A stretch of DNA of 64,000 nucleotides from Ectobius pallidus (taxonomy: Eukaryota; Arthropoda; Insecta; Blattodea; Ectobiidae): the NCBI GenBank assembly GCA_964059195.1, contig CAXKWD010000005.1, positions 92,145,882 through 92,209,881 on the forward strand, given 5' to 3'. Shown one piece after another: positions 50,175 to 62,391 of this stretch. Positions within the stretch are counted from its first letter, which is position 1, and each line of letters starts with the position of its first letter. A program made the translations under genes and the position numbers. The notes beneath the pieces are model-generated. The model saw only the letters and a program-made list of their open reading frames with translations, searched no databases and had not been told where the DNA came from.

Positions 50175-51425
50175 TTTTATCCACTTGAAAAAAGCCAGGC
50201 AATTTTATCCGGATAAAATCAAATTTAATAAAAATAATGGAAGTTTTTTTCATGTTTTTATTTCCAAACATCATAAATTTAAGTTACAAGCTCAGAACCT
50301 GTAGTAGGCCTACTTAGGACTACTGAGTGCAAATGCAGAGCTAACAGTTTTATCCACTTGAAAAAAGCCAGGCCGGATAAAATCAAATTTAATAAAAATA
50401 ATTCAAGTTTCTTTCATGTTTTTATTTCCAAACATCACAAATTTAAAAGTTACAAGCTCAGAACCTGTAGTAGGCCTACTTAGGCCTACTGAGTGCAAAT
50501 GAAGAGCTACCAGTTTTATCCACTTGAAAAAAGCCAGGCCGGATAAAATCAAATTGAATAAAAATAATTGAAGTTTCTTACATGCTTTTATTTCCAATCA
50601 TCACAAATTTAAAAGTTATAAGCTCAGAACCTGTAGTAGGCCTACTTAGGCCTACTGAGTGCAAATGCAGAGCTACCAGTTTTGTCCACTTGAAAAAAGC
50701 CAGGCATTTTATCCGGCTGAAATCAAATTGAATAAAAATAATTGAAGTTCCTTTCATGTTTATATTTCCAAACATCACAAATTTAAAAGTTACAAGCTCA
50801 GAACCTGTAGTAGGGCTCAGTTTTATCCACTTGAAAAAAGCCAGATATTTTATCCGGCTAAAATCAAATTGAATAAAAATACTTGAAGTTCCTTTCTTGT
50901 TATTTCCAAACATCACAAATTTATAAGTTACAAGCTCGGGACCTGTAGTAGGCCTACTTAGGCCTACTGAGTGCAAATGCAGAGCTACCAGTTTTATCCA
51001 CTTGAAAAAAGCCAGGCATTTTATCCGGCTAAAATCAAATTGAATAAAAACAATTAAAGTTCCTTTCATGTTTTTATTTCCAAAGATCACAAACTTAAAA
51101 GTTACAAGCTCAGAACCTGTAGTAGGCCTCAGTTTTATCCACTTGAAAAAAACCAGATATTTTATCCGGCTAAAATCAAATTGAATAAAAATAATTGAAG
51201 TTCCTTTCTTGTTTTTATTTCCAAACATCGCAAATTTAAAAGTTACAAGCTCAGAACCTGTAGTAGGCCTACTTAGGCCTACTGAGTGCAAATGCAGAGC
51301 TACCAGTCTTATCCACTTGAAAAATGCCAGGCATTTTATCTGGATAAAATCATTGAAGTTTCTTTCATGTTCTTATTTCCAAACATCACAAATTTAAAAG
51401 ATACAAGCTCAGAAACCTAAAATTG
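50175..51425. repeat. minisatellite, about eight units of 141 or 166-174 bp
   Basis: Each unit starts TTTTATCCACTTGAAAAAAG (near 50175, 50348, 50514, 50680, 50821, 50992, 51133, 51307). The short 141-bp units lack about 30 bp around CTTAGGCCTACTGAGTGC. Units are highly similar. The head resembles the left terminus of the hAT element, suggesting it arose by amplifying subterminal sequence. Confidence 0.9.
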
Positions 51426-51444
51426 TATTTAGTGTAATTTAATA

Positions 51445-52118
51445 CAGTGAGTCTCATGCAAGAGTTGGCCAATGACACGGGTTTCTGCGTCGCGGCGGGC
51501 ACAGCAAATAAAGCCGCGATTGGTGTAATGATTCAGGTTCTCACATTTACAGTTAAAATTACAATGAAAATAACCACATACCTCATCACAAGAGATGTTA
51601 AAAATGTTCTCCTCTTACACCCACACAATACTGGCACCATTTTAGGAAATTTTCTTTTACGCGCATAAGTTCAGCTTCCGAAATAGAGTTAATTTTTCTT
51701 GTGATATTGTCTTCAGGTTCTTCTAATGTATGGGAAATTGACCTATACACTTTATTTTTGAAGTTTCCCCATAAATAATAGTCACATAGGCTACTGTTAG
51801 AAGAACTTAAAAACAATATCACAAGAGAAATTAACTCTGTCTCGGATGCTGAAATTATGCGTGTGAAAGAAAATTTCCTGAAAAGGTGCCAGTATTGTGT
51901 GGATGCAAGAGAAGAACATTTCCAGCAGCTCTTGTGATGAGGTATGTGGTTATTTTCATTGTAATTTTAACTGTAAATATGAGAACCTGAATCATTACAC
52001 CAACCATGGCTTTATTTGCGTAGATATTTCACCCGATCACTAAGGAGTTGGAGCTGTGCTGTGCCCGCCGCTTCGCAGAATTCCACGTCATTGGCCAACT
52101 CATGCGTGGGACTCACTG
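51445..52118. mobile_element. fold-back mariner-derived element (674 bp)
   Basis: TA on both sides (51443-51444, 52119-52120). CAGTGAGTCTCATGCAAGAG at the left is inverted at the right end. The arms are about 330 bp and both include mariner transposase C-terminal sequence (minus strand LCDYYLWGNFKNKVYR, VKENFLKWCQYCVGVRGEHF; plus strand the same block inverted). No full transposase. Confidence 0.8.
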
Positions 52119-52157
52119 TACCACTTCACTGTGTAATTCCCAGCAATAGTTAATTAT

Positions 52158-52766
52158 CGTATTTACTCCAATATAATGCACCCTCGAATTTAATGCGCAC
52201 CCTGATTTTGAAACTTAAAATCATAAAAAAAAGTTTGTTAGCGAATGTAATGCGCACCAATAGGATATTTTATTTGGAATTTTGTCTTAGTATTTATAGA
52301 ATAATGAACCAACACATAAACATTTACAGTTAACTGCCAGTTTTAGGCCTACAAGTAGACCTATAGGCATGGTTCATCAATATTCACTAATGTGTTAATC
52401 ACTGGAATCCTCGGAGGTGCTTATTTTTATTGCTAAATATGACAAACAAAATGTTAAATGCATGTTTCACAATAAAAGCTGATACCACTCTTAAATGAGT
52501 TTAAAATCGACAATGCACAATATTCCACATTTGCACTATAGAACTGACAAAAACAATTTTTTCATTATGTTTCAGAAATTAAATTTCATATGGTGTAGGT
52601 TAACGATAAAATGAACGAAGTTGAGAATTATAGCAGTGCCTTGTTATGTAGATCAATATTACCTCCGACCTACGAAACGGATTTGCACTAGAATTTAACG
52701 CGCACCTCAGTATTGAAATCTATAAATGGACAAAAATAGGGCACGTTATATTCAAGTAAATATGGT
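52158..52766. mobile_element. MITE with TATTTACT(C/T)NAATATAA ends
   Basis: TATTTACTCCAATATAATGC at the left is inverted as TTATATTCAAGTAAATA at the right. Internal AATTTAATGCGCACC and AATTTAACGCGCACC are related. No coding capacity; exact ends are uncertain. Confidence 0.6.
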
Positions 52767-52770
52767 AAAT

Positions 52771-53001
52771 TCACCATTCATCATAAGACTCTTGCATATT
52801 TGCTTTATTCTGCCTGTTGATGTATACAAGCTTCTGGGCTTTTTCATTGCCTAGTCTGTTTCTCAATTTTGTTTGTATTAACCCAAATGAAGAAAATACT
52901 CTTTCGATTGATGCAGAACTGGCTGGCATACGATGTAAAGATTCTATGGCTTGACAAAATTCCAGCGATAGGTGATTACGCTTCAGATTTGTGTAATTGA
53001 T
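52771..53001 (-). pseudogene. hAT transposase C-terminal dimerisation domain
   Basis: About 76 codons in one minus-strand frame ending in TGA. It includes CQAIESLHRMPASSASIERV, then FSSFGLIQTKLRNRLGNEKA and QKLVYI. The P(A/S)SSASxERxFSxxG...RNRLGxEKxxKLxxI pattern is the hAT C-terminal (Dimer_Tnp) domain. The upstream part is replaced by other repeats, so the gene is broken. It confirms the superfamily of the enclosing element. Confidence 0.85.
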
Positions 53002-53009
53002 GGAGAAAT

Positions 53010-53570
53010 AAGTATAAAAAATCCCTATAGGTTGGCCTACAAGGCACAGGCTGATGTAGATTGCATGGTGCTTTTTATGAATTTATAAACTTTTTTATAA
53101 ATAATAAAAACTGAAATATTTTTTTTATAAAAAGAGTTGTTAATTATGTATTAATTGATATCTTTTATTAATCCATTTTTAATTTGTTCAAGGATTATTG
53201 TTCTAAAGATATTTAACTATTATTTTTAATATTTCAAACTTTATTTCATTGGTAATTTTAGCCTCAGTTGGTCCTCATGAATTCATTTCGGCATGCCTAT
53301 TGGCTGAGGTATATTTTAAAGTGTTTTTGACTTTCAAAAATTCAAATCTCTCCTTATATGAGCACTATTGAGAAACTAGTTGTTGATTTAGAGATTACTC
53401 ATCAAGAGCTTTTCAACGATACCCCACAAACATGGTTTTAAAAAATTTTAATTTCCACCCTCACCCCCACAACCACTGAATCATTGGTGTCTAATTTATG
53501 CATACTAAGTTTCCCTCTAAACCCCATAGGGCCCTAAATATAATTTTTTCAAAATTTCAACCCGCTCCCA
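53010..53570 (-). repeat. third copy of the 13.0-16.5 kb repeat family
   Basis: AATCCCTATAGGTTGGCCTA, then TTTTTTATAAAAAGAGTTGT, then ATTTCAAACTTTATTTCATT and GAGAAACTAGTTGTTGATTT follow the order of 14,990-15,050 plus 16,010-16,400. The mariner insert is absent. Confidence 0.7.
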
Positions 53571-53699
53571 CCTCCCCCAACCAGGAAAAATTGATTTTAA
53601 CCGGCTAAAATTGAAAAAAACCGCTGGTCAGGTCTTTTTCAATTTTAGCCGGCTTTTTTACAACCCTGCACCTAATGAACATAAAGAATGTCCCAAGGG

Positions 53700-54650
53700 A
53701 TTTTGGTCATCCACATGGCTGAAAAGAATGGAATTTTTTCTGCAGGAATGAGAAATTTGTATAACTGGCAACAGTGTTAGAAAGCCAACAGGGCAGCTTG
53801 TGGTTGAATTGTAAGATTGAATTTTTCTTGCTTACAAACAGTTTGGGATTAACAAAGGACTTTGCATAATTTTCAAGGAAAGCGTTTTTATTCCCCGTCA
53901 TTAACATGGCTTCTAGAAAGTAGGCAGAAAGTGAATATTAATTAATTTTGATTATGCACTATGATAAACCTTCCAATTCAAAGTACTTGACTGAAGTTGA
54001 GCTTACAGAGGTTTAGGAATGGCTTGCTGAGACCACTTAAACTCCTTTTTTGTCATCCACATGCCTGATTTTTGTGTCATCCACATGTCTCATGAAGGGG
54101 TATGTGGATGACTCTCAAGTCATGTAGATGATAAATGTAGGATACTATTGTGTTTGCGGTGTCTGTGACCTGTACTTAAGATCTTAAAAGTGATTAAATG
54201 AATTTCTGCTTGATTTCCCCCTCCCCCAAAACCATAAAAACACAGTCGGGGAAAAAATAGTTTTATGCTGCACCCTAGGCTCCTCTCTAATGAGGCCCGC
54301 CTGGGAATGTGAGGTTTAGGGTTTCGTCCCAGAAGAAATTCAATGTGCGACATAATAAACCTTGTGCTATTCAGTATATTGCTCCTAAACTAACATAAAC
54401 GTTCCTAACCTAACAAAATGGCGGAGCTTGGCTGGGGTGCAGCATAAATATATCTTTTGCCACACAGTCTCGTTAAAATTACATTAATTCCGGAGTATGC
54501 ACACATATTTGCAAATTTGGTGCAAAATCAACTGAAGTATGCTGAGAAAAATATGAAATCACATAAAGAAAAGCAGATTGTTGCCAAAGTTAGTTATTAA
54601 TGTGGCCTTCTGCCATCCACATGTACACGGATGTCATTCACATGGCTTTA
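53700..54650. repeat. recurrent TCATCCACATG motif
   Basis: TCATCCACATG or one-base variants occur near 53,708, 54,053, 54,076, 54,605 and 54,629, inverted near 54,102, and at 49,968 on the far side of the hAT insertion. The family is unidentified; the hAT element probably split an older repeat. Confidence 0.5.
54230..54440. repeat. second copy of the 7.38-kb dispersed repeat
   Basis: GGGGAAAAAATAGTTTTATG to TATTGCTCCTAAACTAACAT and TTCCTAACCTAACAAAATGG align with 7,377-7,560. Confidence 0.7.
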
Positions 54651-54839
54651 AAAAAATTAATAAATTAAAATAAATAAAAATATAAACATTTAAGCTCTGC
54701 TGGTGTCATATTATAATCAAGTAACCCCTGACGTATTTTAGTAATTTTTTTTGAGATTTTTTAAACAAAGTAAAAAATTTGGATTTTACACACTCCAAAT
54801 TTTCCCGTATTTGAAGAATCACCCACATAATACCATAAA

Positions 54840-55125
54840 AATGCACTAAATTGGGCATTATTCCGGTACCGGCCAACCGATTTAGTCCAATATCAAGAGA
54901 CGTCTTCCCATGGACATTATAAATGTGTATACCAAGTTTCATGAAAATCCGATAAAGCATAGCCTATTTGAGTTATGGCGCTTTGAAATAAAAACACTAA
55001 ATTGGGTTTGACGCCAGTATCGGTGAACCAATTTGGTTCAATATCAATAGAGTTTTTCCCATGGACATTATAAATGCGTATACCAAGTTTCATGAAAATC
55101 CGATAAAAGCGTATTTGAGTTATGG
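54840..55125. repeat. two tandem units of about 135-145 bp
   Basis: CACTAAATTGGG, CCATGGACATTATAAATG and GTTTCATGAAAATCCGATAA each occur twice, near 54,910-54,950 and 55,060-55,105. They end with a GACAGA(T)AGACGG tail. This is a transposon-derived tail type; the family is unidentified. Confidence 0.65.
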
Positions 55126-55906
55126 CGCGTACTGACACACGGACAGATAGACGGATGGACATTTTTCCATCCCCCACACACAATCTCATAAAGTACCGTA
55201 CTGGCACTTAATAAACAAAGGACAATATTTAAGTATTTTATATTATTACTTTTATTATGTTTTCTTTTATTGTTATGTTTACTAAATTTATTAATGAATG
55301 CCTCATAGCTAAGAAATTATGAGATTGCTTTGTCTGTAATGTTGGAGAAGTTCATTCTGAAGACAAAATAGGGAAAATGCAACGAAAGAATGAAGATTTC
55401 CTAAATAAAAGTGACTAATAGAGAGTAAAATGCCAAAAAATGCAAAATAAAAATAACCTGAGGCGAGACAAATTTATACTACACCCTGCATTTTCTGTGA
55501 TGTCTCAGAAAATAGATGACATTTCATCAACTTCCAAACCCTAATTATCACACACATTTATACTGAATTATACATTAGAATAACGTAACTACACAAGGAT
55601 ACTCAAATAAAGCTGCAAGCACGTTTGTTTGTTGATGTGTATGCCACAGTCACACCTTATTCTAAAATAAAGGCATTAAAAGTTGAGCCATAGAACAAAA
55701 TTAGGTTTTCTTGCTTTCTCACTATTGGAAAATTTATCAAGTACCACTTCAAACACTGCTCGCTCTGCCGCTATAATCCGCCTGAGATGCAGTATTGCCA
55801 GAATGATCAGCTGTTAGAGTTAGTAGCTAAGCGAGCTAAGCTATGTGTTCATTCCAGCTTGAGCTGCTTAGGTAAAAAAATTTATGTTAGACTGAATTTT
55901 GTATAT

Positions 55907-55990
55907 ACAGTGAACTCTCGATAAACCGGACTAAAGTGGGCAGGGGTCTGTCCGAGTTATGAAATGTCCGGCTTATGGAGGGGAAATGAG
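55907..55990 (+). repeat. solo end of a pogo/Tigger element
   Basis: After TA, CAGTGAACTCTCGATAAACC and GTCCGAGTTATGAAATGTCC, GTCCGGCTTATGGA resemble Tigger termini. No partner end was found before the LINE begins. Confidence 0.45.
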
Positions 55991-56408
55991 GAAATTGTAT
56001 CTAAGTGATAATATATATTATTACATCTGTGGACCCTATTTAAGACTTCATGTTTTATTTTCCCGTTTTGATGAATTATTGTGCCCAGGTATTCATAATT
56101 TCTTACCTGTTCAAGTTGTACCCCGTTACATTTGATATTTAGTTGTCCTACTGTTTCATCTGTCCTAGCCACCTGCATCACCTTGCTTTTCTCTACATTT
56201 ATCTGCATTCCCTTTTCCTTCAGGTTTTCCGTCCACTCCATTACAGCCTGCTGTAATTTTGTTTCCGTATCTGCTATTAACACTATATCATCTGCATATA
56301 TGAGTGCTTGGCACTGTATTGGTTTCATCTTCCAGTTTCCAATTATTGTTCTATTTGTTCTTCTCTTACATACCTTAAGTACTTCATCCATTAACACTAT
56401 AAACAGTA
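55957..56408 (-). pseudogene. LINE reverse transcriptase, YADD part
   Basis: Minus strand: LMDEVLKVCKRR, then LIYADDIVLIADTETKLQQA, then MQINVEKSKVMQVART and NYEYLGTIIHQNGKIKHEV. The catalytic ADD pair is intact. It continues GVKQGDSLSP from the other side of the pogo insert: the TA duplication at the junction falls inside the Leu codon of SPLLFIVLMDE, in frame. Confidence 0.8.
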
Positions 56409-58214
56409 CAGTAGAACCCTGATAATTCGAGCTAATTGGGGCTGAGGCTACCTCGAATTACAAAAAACTCGGATTATATGGAAATCTCACTAAATCAATG
56501 GGTAAATCGCAAATAAATGTTTAATGAGCACAATAATGGTTTAAATCTATATATATAAAAATGAATGTATGTGTGTGTGTGTGTCCTTTATGCATTACTA
56601 CACCATTCATCCGATCGCCATGAAACTTTGGGAAGTTGTTGAGTACATTCCCGGGAAGGTTTCTGTCATACTACATTTTTAATGTTAGCCTTCGTTCGCG
56701 AGTTATGAGTGAAAAACGGCAAGAAAACGTGCATTTTTTACGCTTTCGAAGCATTAGTTTTGAGTTATTCATTTCAGTTGTCAAATCAATTGCAGAAGGC
56801 TTTGTCTATTATTGTCATACCTTGGAAATAATATCGTCGCAATCGCTATGGAAGGCAATGGATATCTCAGGTTATTATAAAAGCTATAGATGTCGATAAG
56901 GTAATGTTAAACATATTTTATTTGACATGGAATATAGTTTACAGAAAATTCCGGGGAAGTTGCTTAGTTCGGGGTCCTGACTACAACGTTTTTATATGTA
57001 ATCGTAATTAAAATATCTTATGTAGGGTCGTTAAATCTGCCTGAAATGTAACGGAATTATAAGTCTGGACAAATGAATATAGAAATCACGGTCTCAGTAG
57101 GCTTATTCCATTCTTCACCTATATAAATAAAAACTAATGTACTATGTCTGTCTGTCAAATACATTTACACACTTTTTTTTATCGTGAGTTTAATTGATTT
57201 CAATTCTCATAATCTTTCGAATACTGCATTTTTCCATTTATTTTCTAATCGTGAAATTCACTTCAAAGCCGGATTTATAGCTGTTTCATTAATTAGGCCT
57301 ATCAAATGTTTAGTTTAGGCCTACACCTATGAATGTTTCGCGTGCAAAGTGTTAATAAATATAATACTTTAATTATTTTGCTCTTAATTGTTAATCTTTC
57401 AATTAATTATCTTGGGAGAAGCCGTGGGGATCTGCTATAAGCTATAATAAGCTATAGCCTATCTAGCGTTTTCTGAGGGAATAGTTTGTGTGTGATAAGT
57501 CGTTCTTCCCCATTTCAAATTCTTAATACCTATATAAAGACCTTAAAGACCTAGAAATTGAAAACCGAAAGTCCTTCATTAGTTATTTTCGCATTAACAA
57601 AATACAAAACCTGAGCGACGCCGGGCCTTTTAAGCTAGTAATAAATAAATAAACAATATAGTAGGCCTACATACCTGTGTTACGCCTGTATGTATATATT
57701 GTCAAACATTTCCAATTTGCTACATCGGCATCCTTTAAGGATTAAGTCATTGTCTGACCCTTAATGGAGTGGAATGGGAAAGCGATGCTACTAGGAAAAC
57801 ACTTTTAATTACCATTGTAGGGATTACTGTAACAATACAGTATTCTTTTCTGAAAGGATGGGGAAATATGCACTGTACAATTGATTGACACGAGGTCCCG
57901 ACAAAGAAAAATCGAACCTAAGGGTTTCTGTCAATCTGTAATAGAAATGCATTAGCAGTCTGAATCCAAGGTTATTTCTGTGTATTATGAACAAAAACCC
58001 TAAGTGGGACAGTTTTACCTGCATTTTTGTACATGGAAAAATTGAAAGATAGCTCAAAATGTAACACATTCGGAAGTGCGTAAAACTTACTTGCGGACAC
58101 CGTATAAAAACGGGATTTTACTCTAGTTTTATGGACAATTTTAATTTTCTTAAGACCAGCTCGAATTACATGGAACCTCGAAATACCGGGGCTCGAATTA
58201 CCTAGGCTCTACTG
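56409..58214. mobile_element. pogo/Tigger-like non-autonomous element (1.8 kb including insert)
   Basis: TA borders both ends (56407-56408, 58215-58216). CAGTAGAACCCTGATAATTC at the left faces GAATTACCTAGGCTCTACTG at the right. Repeated AATTCGAG motifs lie near both ends. No transposase is encoded. It interrupts the LINE reverse transcriptase and contains the Helitron-like element at 56,546. Confidence 0.8.
56546..57638 (+). mobile_element. Helitron-like non-autonomous element (about 1.09 kb)
   Basis: It begins TCTATATATATAAAAATG right after an A and ends GACGCCGGGCCTTTTAAGCTAG before a T. That is the A|TC...CTAG|T arrangement of Helitrons, with the GC-rich stretch just inside the 3' end. 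No target duplication, as expected. No Rep/helicase. It lies inside the pogo-like element. Confidence 0.65.
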
Positions 58215-58215
58215 T

Positions 58216-60110
58216 AATGGGCTTAGACTATCCCCTTGTTTTACCCCTATTTCCATTTTAAATGTTTCCGATTTTCTTCCTTCCAGTCTGACCACTCCTT
58301 CTACTTGTTCATACATTGCTTTAGTCAACTTCTGAAGTTTTGAACTGACTTTCCGTTTCCTTAGTGTTTCCCATATCTCCTCCCTAGGTACACTATCAAA
58401 TGCTGCCTTCAAATCCAAAAACGCCAAATTAATTGTTTTCCCTCTTGACGTTACTTTCTCGCATATAGTTCTTAATATGTAGATCCAATCTTGCGTTTGT
58501 CTTCCTGGCCTATTCCTATTCTTCTTCTAGTTTCTCTTCTATCTGCCTACTCAATTTCATTTCCAATATTCTGGTAAATATTTTAGATATTACCGATGTA
58601 AGACATACTGCTCTATAGTTATTACACTTTGCCGAATCGCATTTCTTATATATGGGCACTATGATGTTTCTTCTCCAATCTTCCGGAATTCGTTCTTCTT
58701 TCCATATACATTTGAAAAGGTCTGTCATCTGTCTTATTACTGCTTTTCCTCCTATTTTTATGAGTTCTGGTGTTATTTCATCTTCCCCGGCTGCCTTTCC
58801 ATTTCTCATCCTTTGAGTTGCTATTTCCACATCTATTTCATCTACTTCTTCTCTATCCGTTTCTTCCTCTTCTGTTTGGTTTGTATTTCTATCATTTCTA
58901 CCATTCCCTCGTCTAATTTTCTGATTTTCCTGGAAGCTGTTTTCTACCTCCTTCCCAAATTCTTCCCAACTTATTTTCTTTGCCTCTGCAACTATTCTTT
59001 TCACTTCATTTCTTTTAGCCTTGTATTTTTCTAGGTCTCATCTTGTGCCTGTATTAATATAGCGTTTCCAAGCGGCCTTTTTCTCTTTGACTGCATTTTT
59101 CACTTTCTCATTCCACCACCTTGTACATTTCTTATTTGTTCCTACCTTTTTCTTTCCACAAATTTCCTCACTTGTCTCCTTTATTATTGTCTTAAACAGC
59201 TGCCATTTTATTTCAACATCCTCTTCCATCCTCAATGGTGTTTCTTCAAACCTTTGTGCTAGTCTTCTTTGGTACTCCTCCTTTTCTCCCCTCTTTTTGT
59301 AATTCCTCGTACTTTATCCTCTCATGGTAGTTCTTTTTCTGTTTCCGAGACTTTCTTAATCTGGTCTCTGCCACTAGTAATTTGTGATCCGTATTTATTT
59401 CCGCTCCTCGTATGACTTTTATGTCTCTTATGCTTTTATGATTTTCTTTCTGGCATATAACTTAATGTAGTCTATTATACTGTTTACATTCCTTCCATCT
59501 CCTTCAAATGTTATTTTGTGTATATTTTTATGGTTGAAGAACGTATTCCCCACCAGTAATCTGTTTTGAACACAAAAGTCTAATAGCCTTCTTCCATTCC
59601 CATTGATTGTATTCTCCCCGTTGTATCTTCTCATTACTCCATGTCCCAATCTATAGTAATTTCCAACTCGTGCATTGAAATCTCCCATTATCATTATCTG
59701 ATTTTGCTTTATTTCTGCTTTTTCTACCTCCTGTTGGAGTATCAAATAGAATCATTCCTTTTCTTGTTGGATGTCATCTTCTGTGGGTGCATACACTTGG
59801 ATAATACTTATTCTTTGTTCTGATTCGATTTCTATGGAGATGATCCTAGAATTTACTGCCAACCAGTTTATTATTTTCCTGTCCATTCTTTCCGAGACTA
59901 TTATTCCAACTCCTTCTTTTGCTCATTCTCCTCTCGGAACCCCTGAGTATCTAAGCACATTTGTCCAAAATCTTTTATCCACTTGTTCTCTTTCTCACTT
60001 CACTTATTCCCAAGATCTCCATTTTGTACTTTTCCATCTCCTCCACTATCTCTACCTCTTTCCCATTTATTGTTTTAATGTTCCATGTTCCTAATCGTAT
60101 TTCCTGATTC
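58216..60110 (-). pseudogene. LINE endonuclease and N-terminal reverse transcriptase, with frame breaks
   Basis: The endonuclease portion reads GTWNIKTINGKEVEIVEEME near 60,080, then IQVYAPTED near 59,800, then MIMGDFNARVGNYYRLGHGV and IIDYIKL (59,428-59,745). Next come TRWWNEKVKNAVKEKKAAWK (59,038-59,235) and IDVEIATQRMRNGKAAGEDE with WRRNIIVPIYKKCDSAKCNN (58,516-59,004). Last is MAFLDLKAAFDSVPREEIWE with GVKQGDSLSP (58,209-58,427). Several stops and frameshifts separate these, so the copy is dead. The acidic residue of FLDLKAAFD is the first metal ligand of the polymerase. Confidence 0.75.
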
Positions 60111-60499
60111 TTGCTATGTCGTCTCCATTGTGTCTTTCCTATTCCGAGGCCCTCTATATTTCTCTGAATCCTGTCTACTCTGCGTGGGGGATTAGCCCAA
60201 CGGCAGAGACCCGGTGGTTGGACCTCTTAGCCTCCGGAGTCATTGCTAGATTTTCTCCCCAAGCCTTTACAGAGCCAACTGTTAACTACAAGGCAGCAGT
60301 GCTGATTTTGGTCTGCCCCGGGTATTTTATTTCCCTGGTACCCACCATATCTGGTGAGCTTTCCCCTATCTGCCACCTGGGGAGGCAGTCCGATGGGAGA
60401 TCAGCAACTCCACACGGGTGTGGATATGATGTGGAGGCATATGTCACTGTTGACTTGATTCGTCTATTGGATAGGGAGGTTAAACTGGTGGTTTCCTAA

Positions 60500-62390
60500 T
60501 TCCTTGTTAAGGTTTGGACAATAATGAAAACTTTATATCGTACACTGGATTAATATCAATATGAAATATCTGTGTTTTTGTTCTAACTGCTCAGTAATTT
60601 ATCATCAATAAATCTAATAAACTTAAAGAGTGCTCAGCCATTGCAGTCAGTACTCTTGTCCACTTGTAGAGCAATTTTTTCCTATGATTTTTTTTATATT
60701 GGATAACATAATCTTTTGACTGATTTTACTCCACGGCACCAACAAAATCTCGCAGTCGGGCATATTCGCTCGTCGATCGGGTGATCGGTCTGTTTCTTGG
60801 AGTAGAGGGGAGGAGTGGAAGTAGAGCCAAAAGCATGGTCGATACGCAGCCCGAATATTCACACGCTTGTTATTTAGCTTGTCACACTATAGCAATCAGT
60901 TCTGCTATTTTAAACGTGTCTTCAAGGGCAGTGTCAGCTATATTAATTCTATTAATCATTATCATACCTACTTTCTTCTGCTCTTTGGCCAAATTTTAAA
61001 AAAATGGGATAAAACTTTTCTGCAATTTACCAGGATGCTTGGTACTAAGATGCTTCTTGAGCTTGCTAGGAACAACGATTTAATTGCTAAGCCTTTCCCT
61101 ACAAACTGCACACAAAGGTAAGAGTTTTTCTGGTCCCTGCTCCACAGAACTCCAAATATGAAGTAGTTTCCCACATATGTCATTTATTTAAATTTGCCCA
61201 GATTTTCATTGTCTTTTGAGACTGGCTGACTGGGAGGAATTTCAAGGTTTACACTAATACAAAAGGCACTGTGCTGGATTTTACAACGAACTTATCCTTA
61301 GTAAACACGTGAAAAGATGCACTGTTAAGATAAAACTAAAAGCACAAGTGCTCATCAGTAGGCTATTTATTTATGTTTAGTTGAAACTCTGCTGGTGTCA
61401 GTGGATGATTAACTGCACTGCCATCCTCAGGAGTTAGTACATCTATCTGTGGTGTGAGTTTCAATGTTTTTTAAATTCCTTTTTCTTTCTCGCATATACA
61501 TAGTATAGAGAAAGTATTGTGATCGTGACAAAAAATTGAAATCGAGATAACACCGGGAAAGCATGTTTCACAATGCCTAGAAACCGAAAAAAGTGTTTTT
61601 TGGAATGACGTCTCTCTGTCCGTCTATCTGTGGACAAGCACAGCGAATAAATGGTCCATGGTATTTACTTCATTTTTTTTTAATCAAAGACTTTTTTGAA
61701 ATTTTATCGAACCGCCCAGAATTTGGGTATTATAACCAAAATATTAAGGGGACTTTTCATGAATACTTTTTTGAAAAATTGGCTCTAATGATTTTAATAA
61801 AAATTTAAAATTGGAAACTCTTACATATGACTAATGAAATGGCTATATCCGTTTCTCTGCAAAAATGACTTATTGGGTACTTTACTTGTATCCATTTTCA
61901 ATTTTTCTAGGTTATCACCATTACAGTAGGCGATACATGAAAACCTACCAGAGTAAAGTTGTAGAGAAAATTAAAAAGAACATTTTTTGTTAAGTGCATT
62001 TCTTTATAAAATTAATAGGTACCAAGATAAAAACGAAATAACATGACAAGTGCGAATTTCAGAACATACATTTTGATTAAAATATGAATATTCTTTTGTT
62101 GCCCATAGTAACAAGAATGCTATTTATAGTACGGTATTTATAATTTAGATATTGTTGTGACATATAGTCAGTTCACCACAGTCGTAATGAACACACCAAA
62201 ATCAATTAGAGCGAGGTGGTATACGGTAATATGGAAGAGGTCCTGGGATTAAATCAAACCTCTTGGCCACCTCAATTTACCAGTAGGCTGTTTGTAATAA
62301 CTCATTAGTGCAGCATTTGCTTCTATTGTTCGGCTATATCTCAATGTATCTTGCATTTTTGCCTTTGAGATTGAGGAAACCATGCAAACC
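60500..62390. other. no gene recognised
   Basis: Mixed AT-rich DNA. The stretch 61,480-61,640 (CTTTCTCGCATATACATAGT ... CTCTCTGTCCGTCTATCTGT) has the look of a transposon tail but no ends are visible. Confidence 0.45.
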
Positions 62391-62391
62391 C

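Larger units (their letters stand above)
50122..53668 (-). mobile_element. 3.5-kb hAT element with internal insertions
   Basis: The ends are CAGGGTTGTTATGAAAAAAG and, complemented, CAGGGTTGTAAAAAAGCCGG. The 8-bp duplication CACCTAAT is exact (50114-50121, 53669-53676). A hAT transposase C terminus is encoded on the minus strand at 52,771-53,001. The interior also holds a minisatellite (50.2-51.4 kb), a fold-back mariner, a MITE and a copy of the 13.9-kb repeat. Confidence 0.88.
55957..60500 (-). mobile_element. minus-strand LINE with AP endonuclease and reverse transcriptase (RTE-like), interrupted
   Basis: On the minus strand the order is a 5' region (60,500-60,120), an endonuclease (about 60,110-59,240), reverse transcriptase palm (59,000-58,216), a 1.8-kb pogo-like insert, then the YADD box and thumb (56,397-55,957). 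Clade assignment to RTE/BovB is tentative. A different lineage from the LINE at 23.8 kb. Confidence 0.75.

Noticed and set aside
50578..51291. 237-codon minus-strand frame that looks like a tandem-repeat protein
   Set aside because: It is the minisatellite read through. Several unit lengths are not multiples of three, the frame breaks in neighbouring units, and there is no start context or splice logic.
50175..51425. Regular repeats resembling a CRISPR array
   Set aside because: Units are 141-174 bp and contiguous, with no unique spacers, in an animal genome and inside a hAT element.
60116..60499. 127-codon plus-strand frame
   Set aside because: It is antisense to the 5' region of the minus-strand LINE; no independent evidence.
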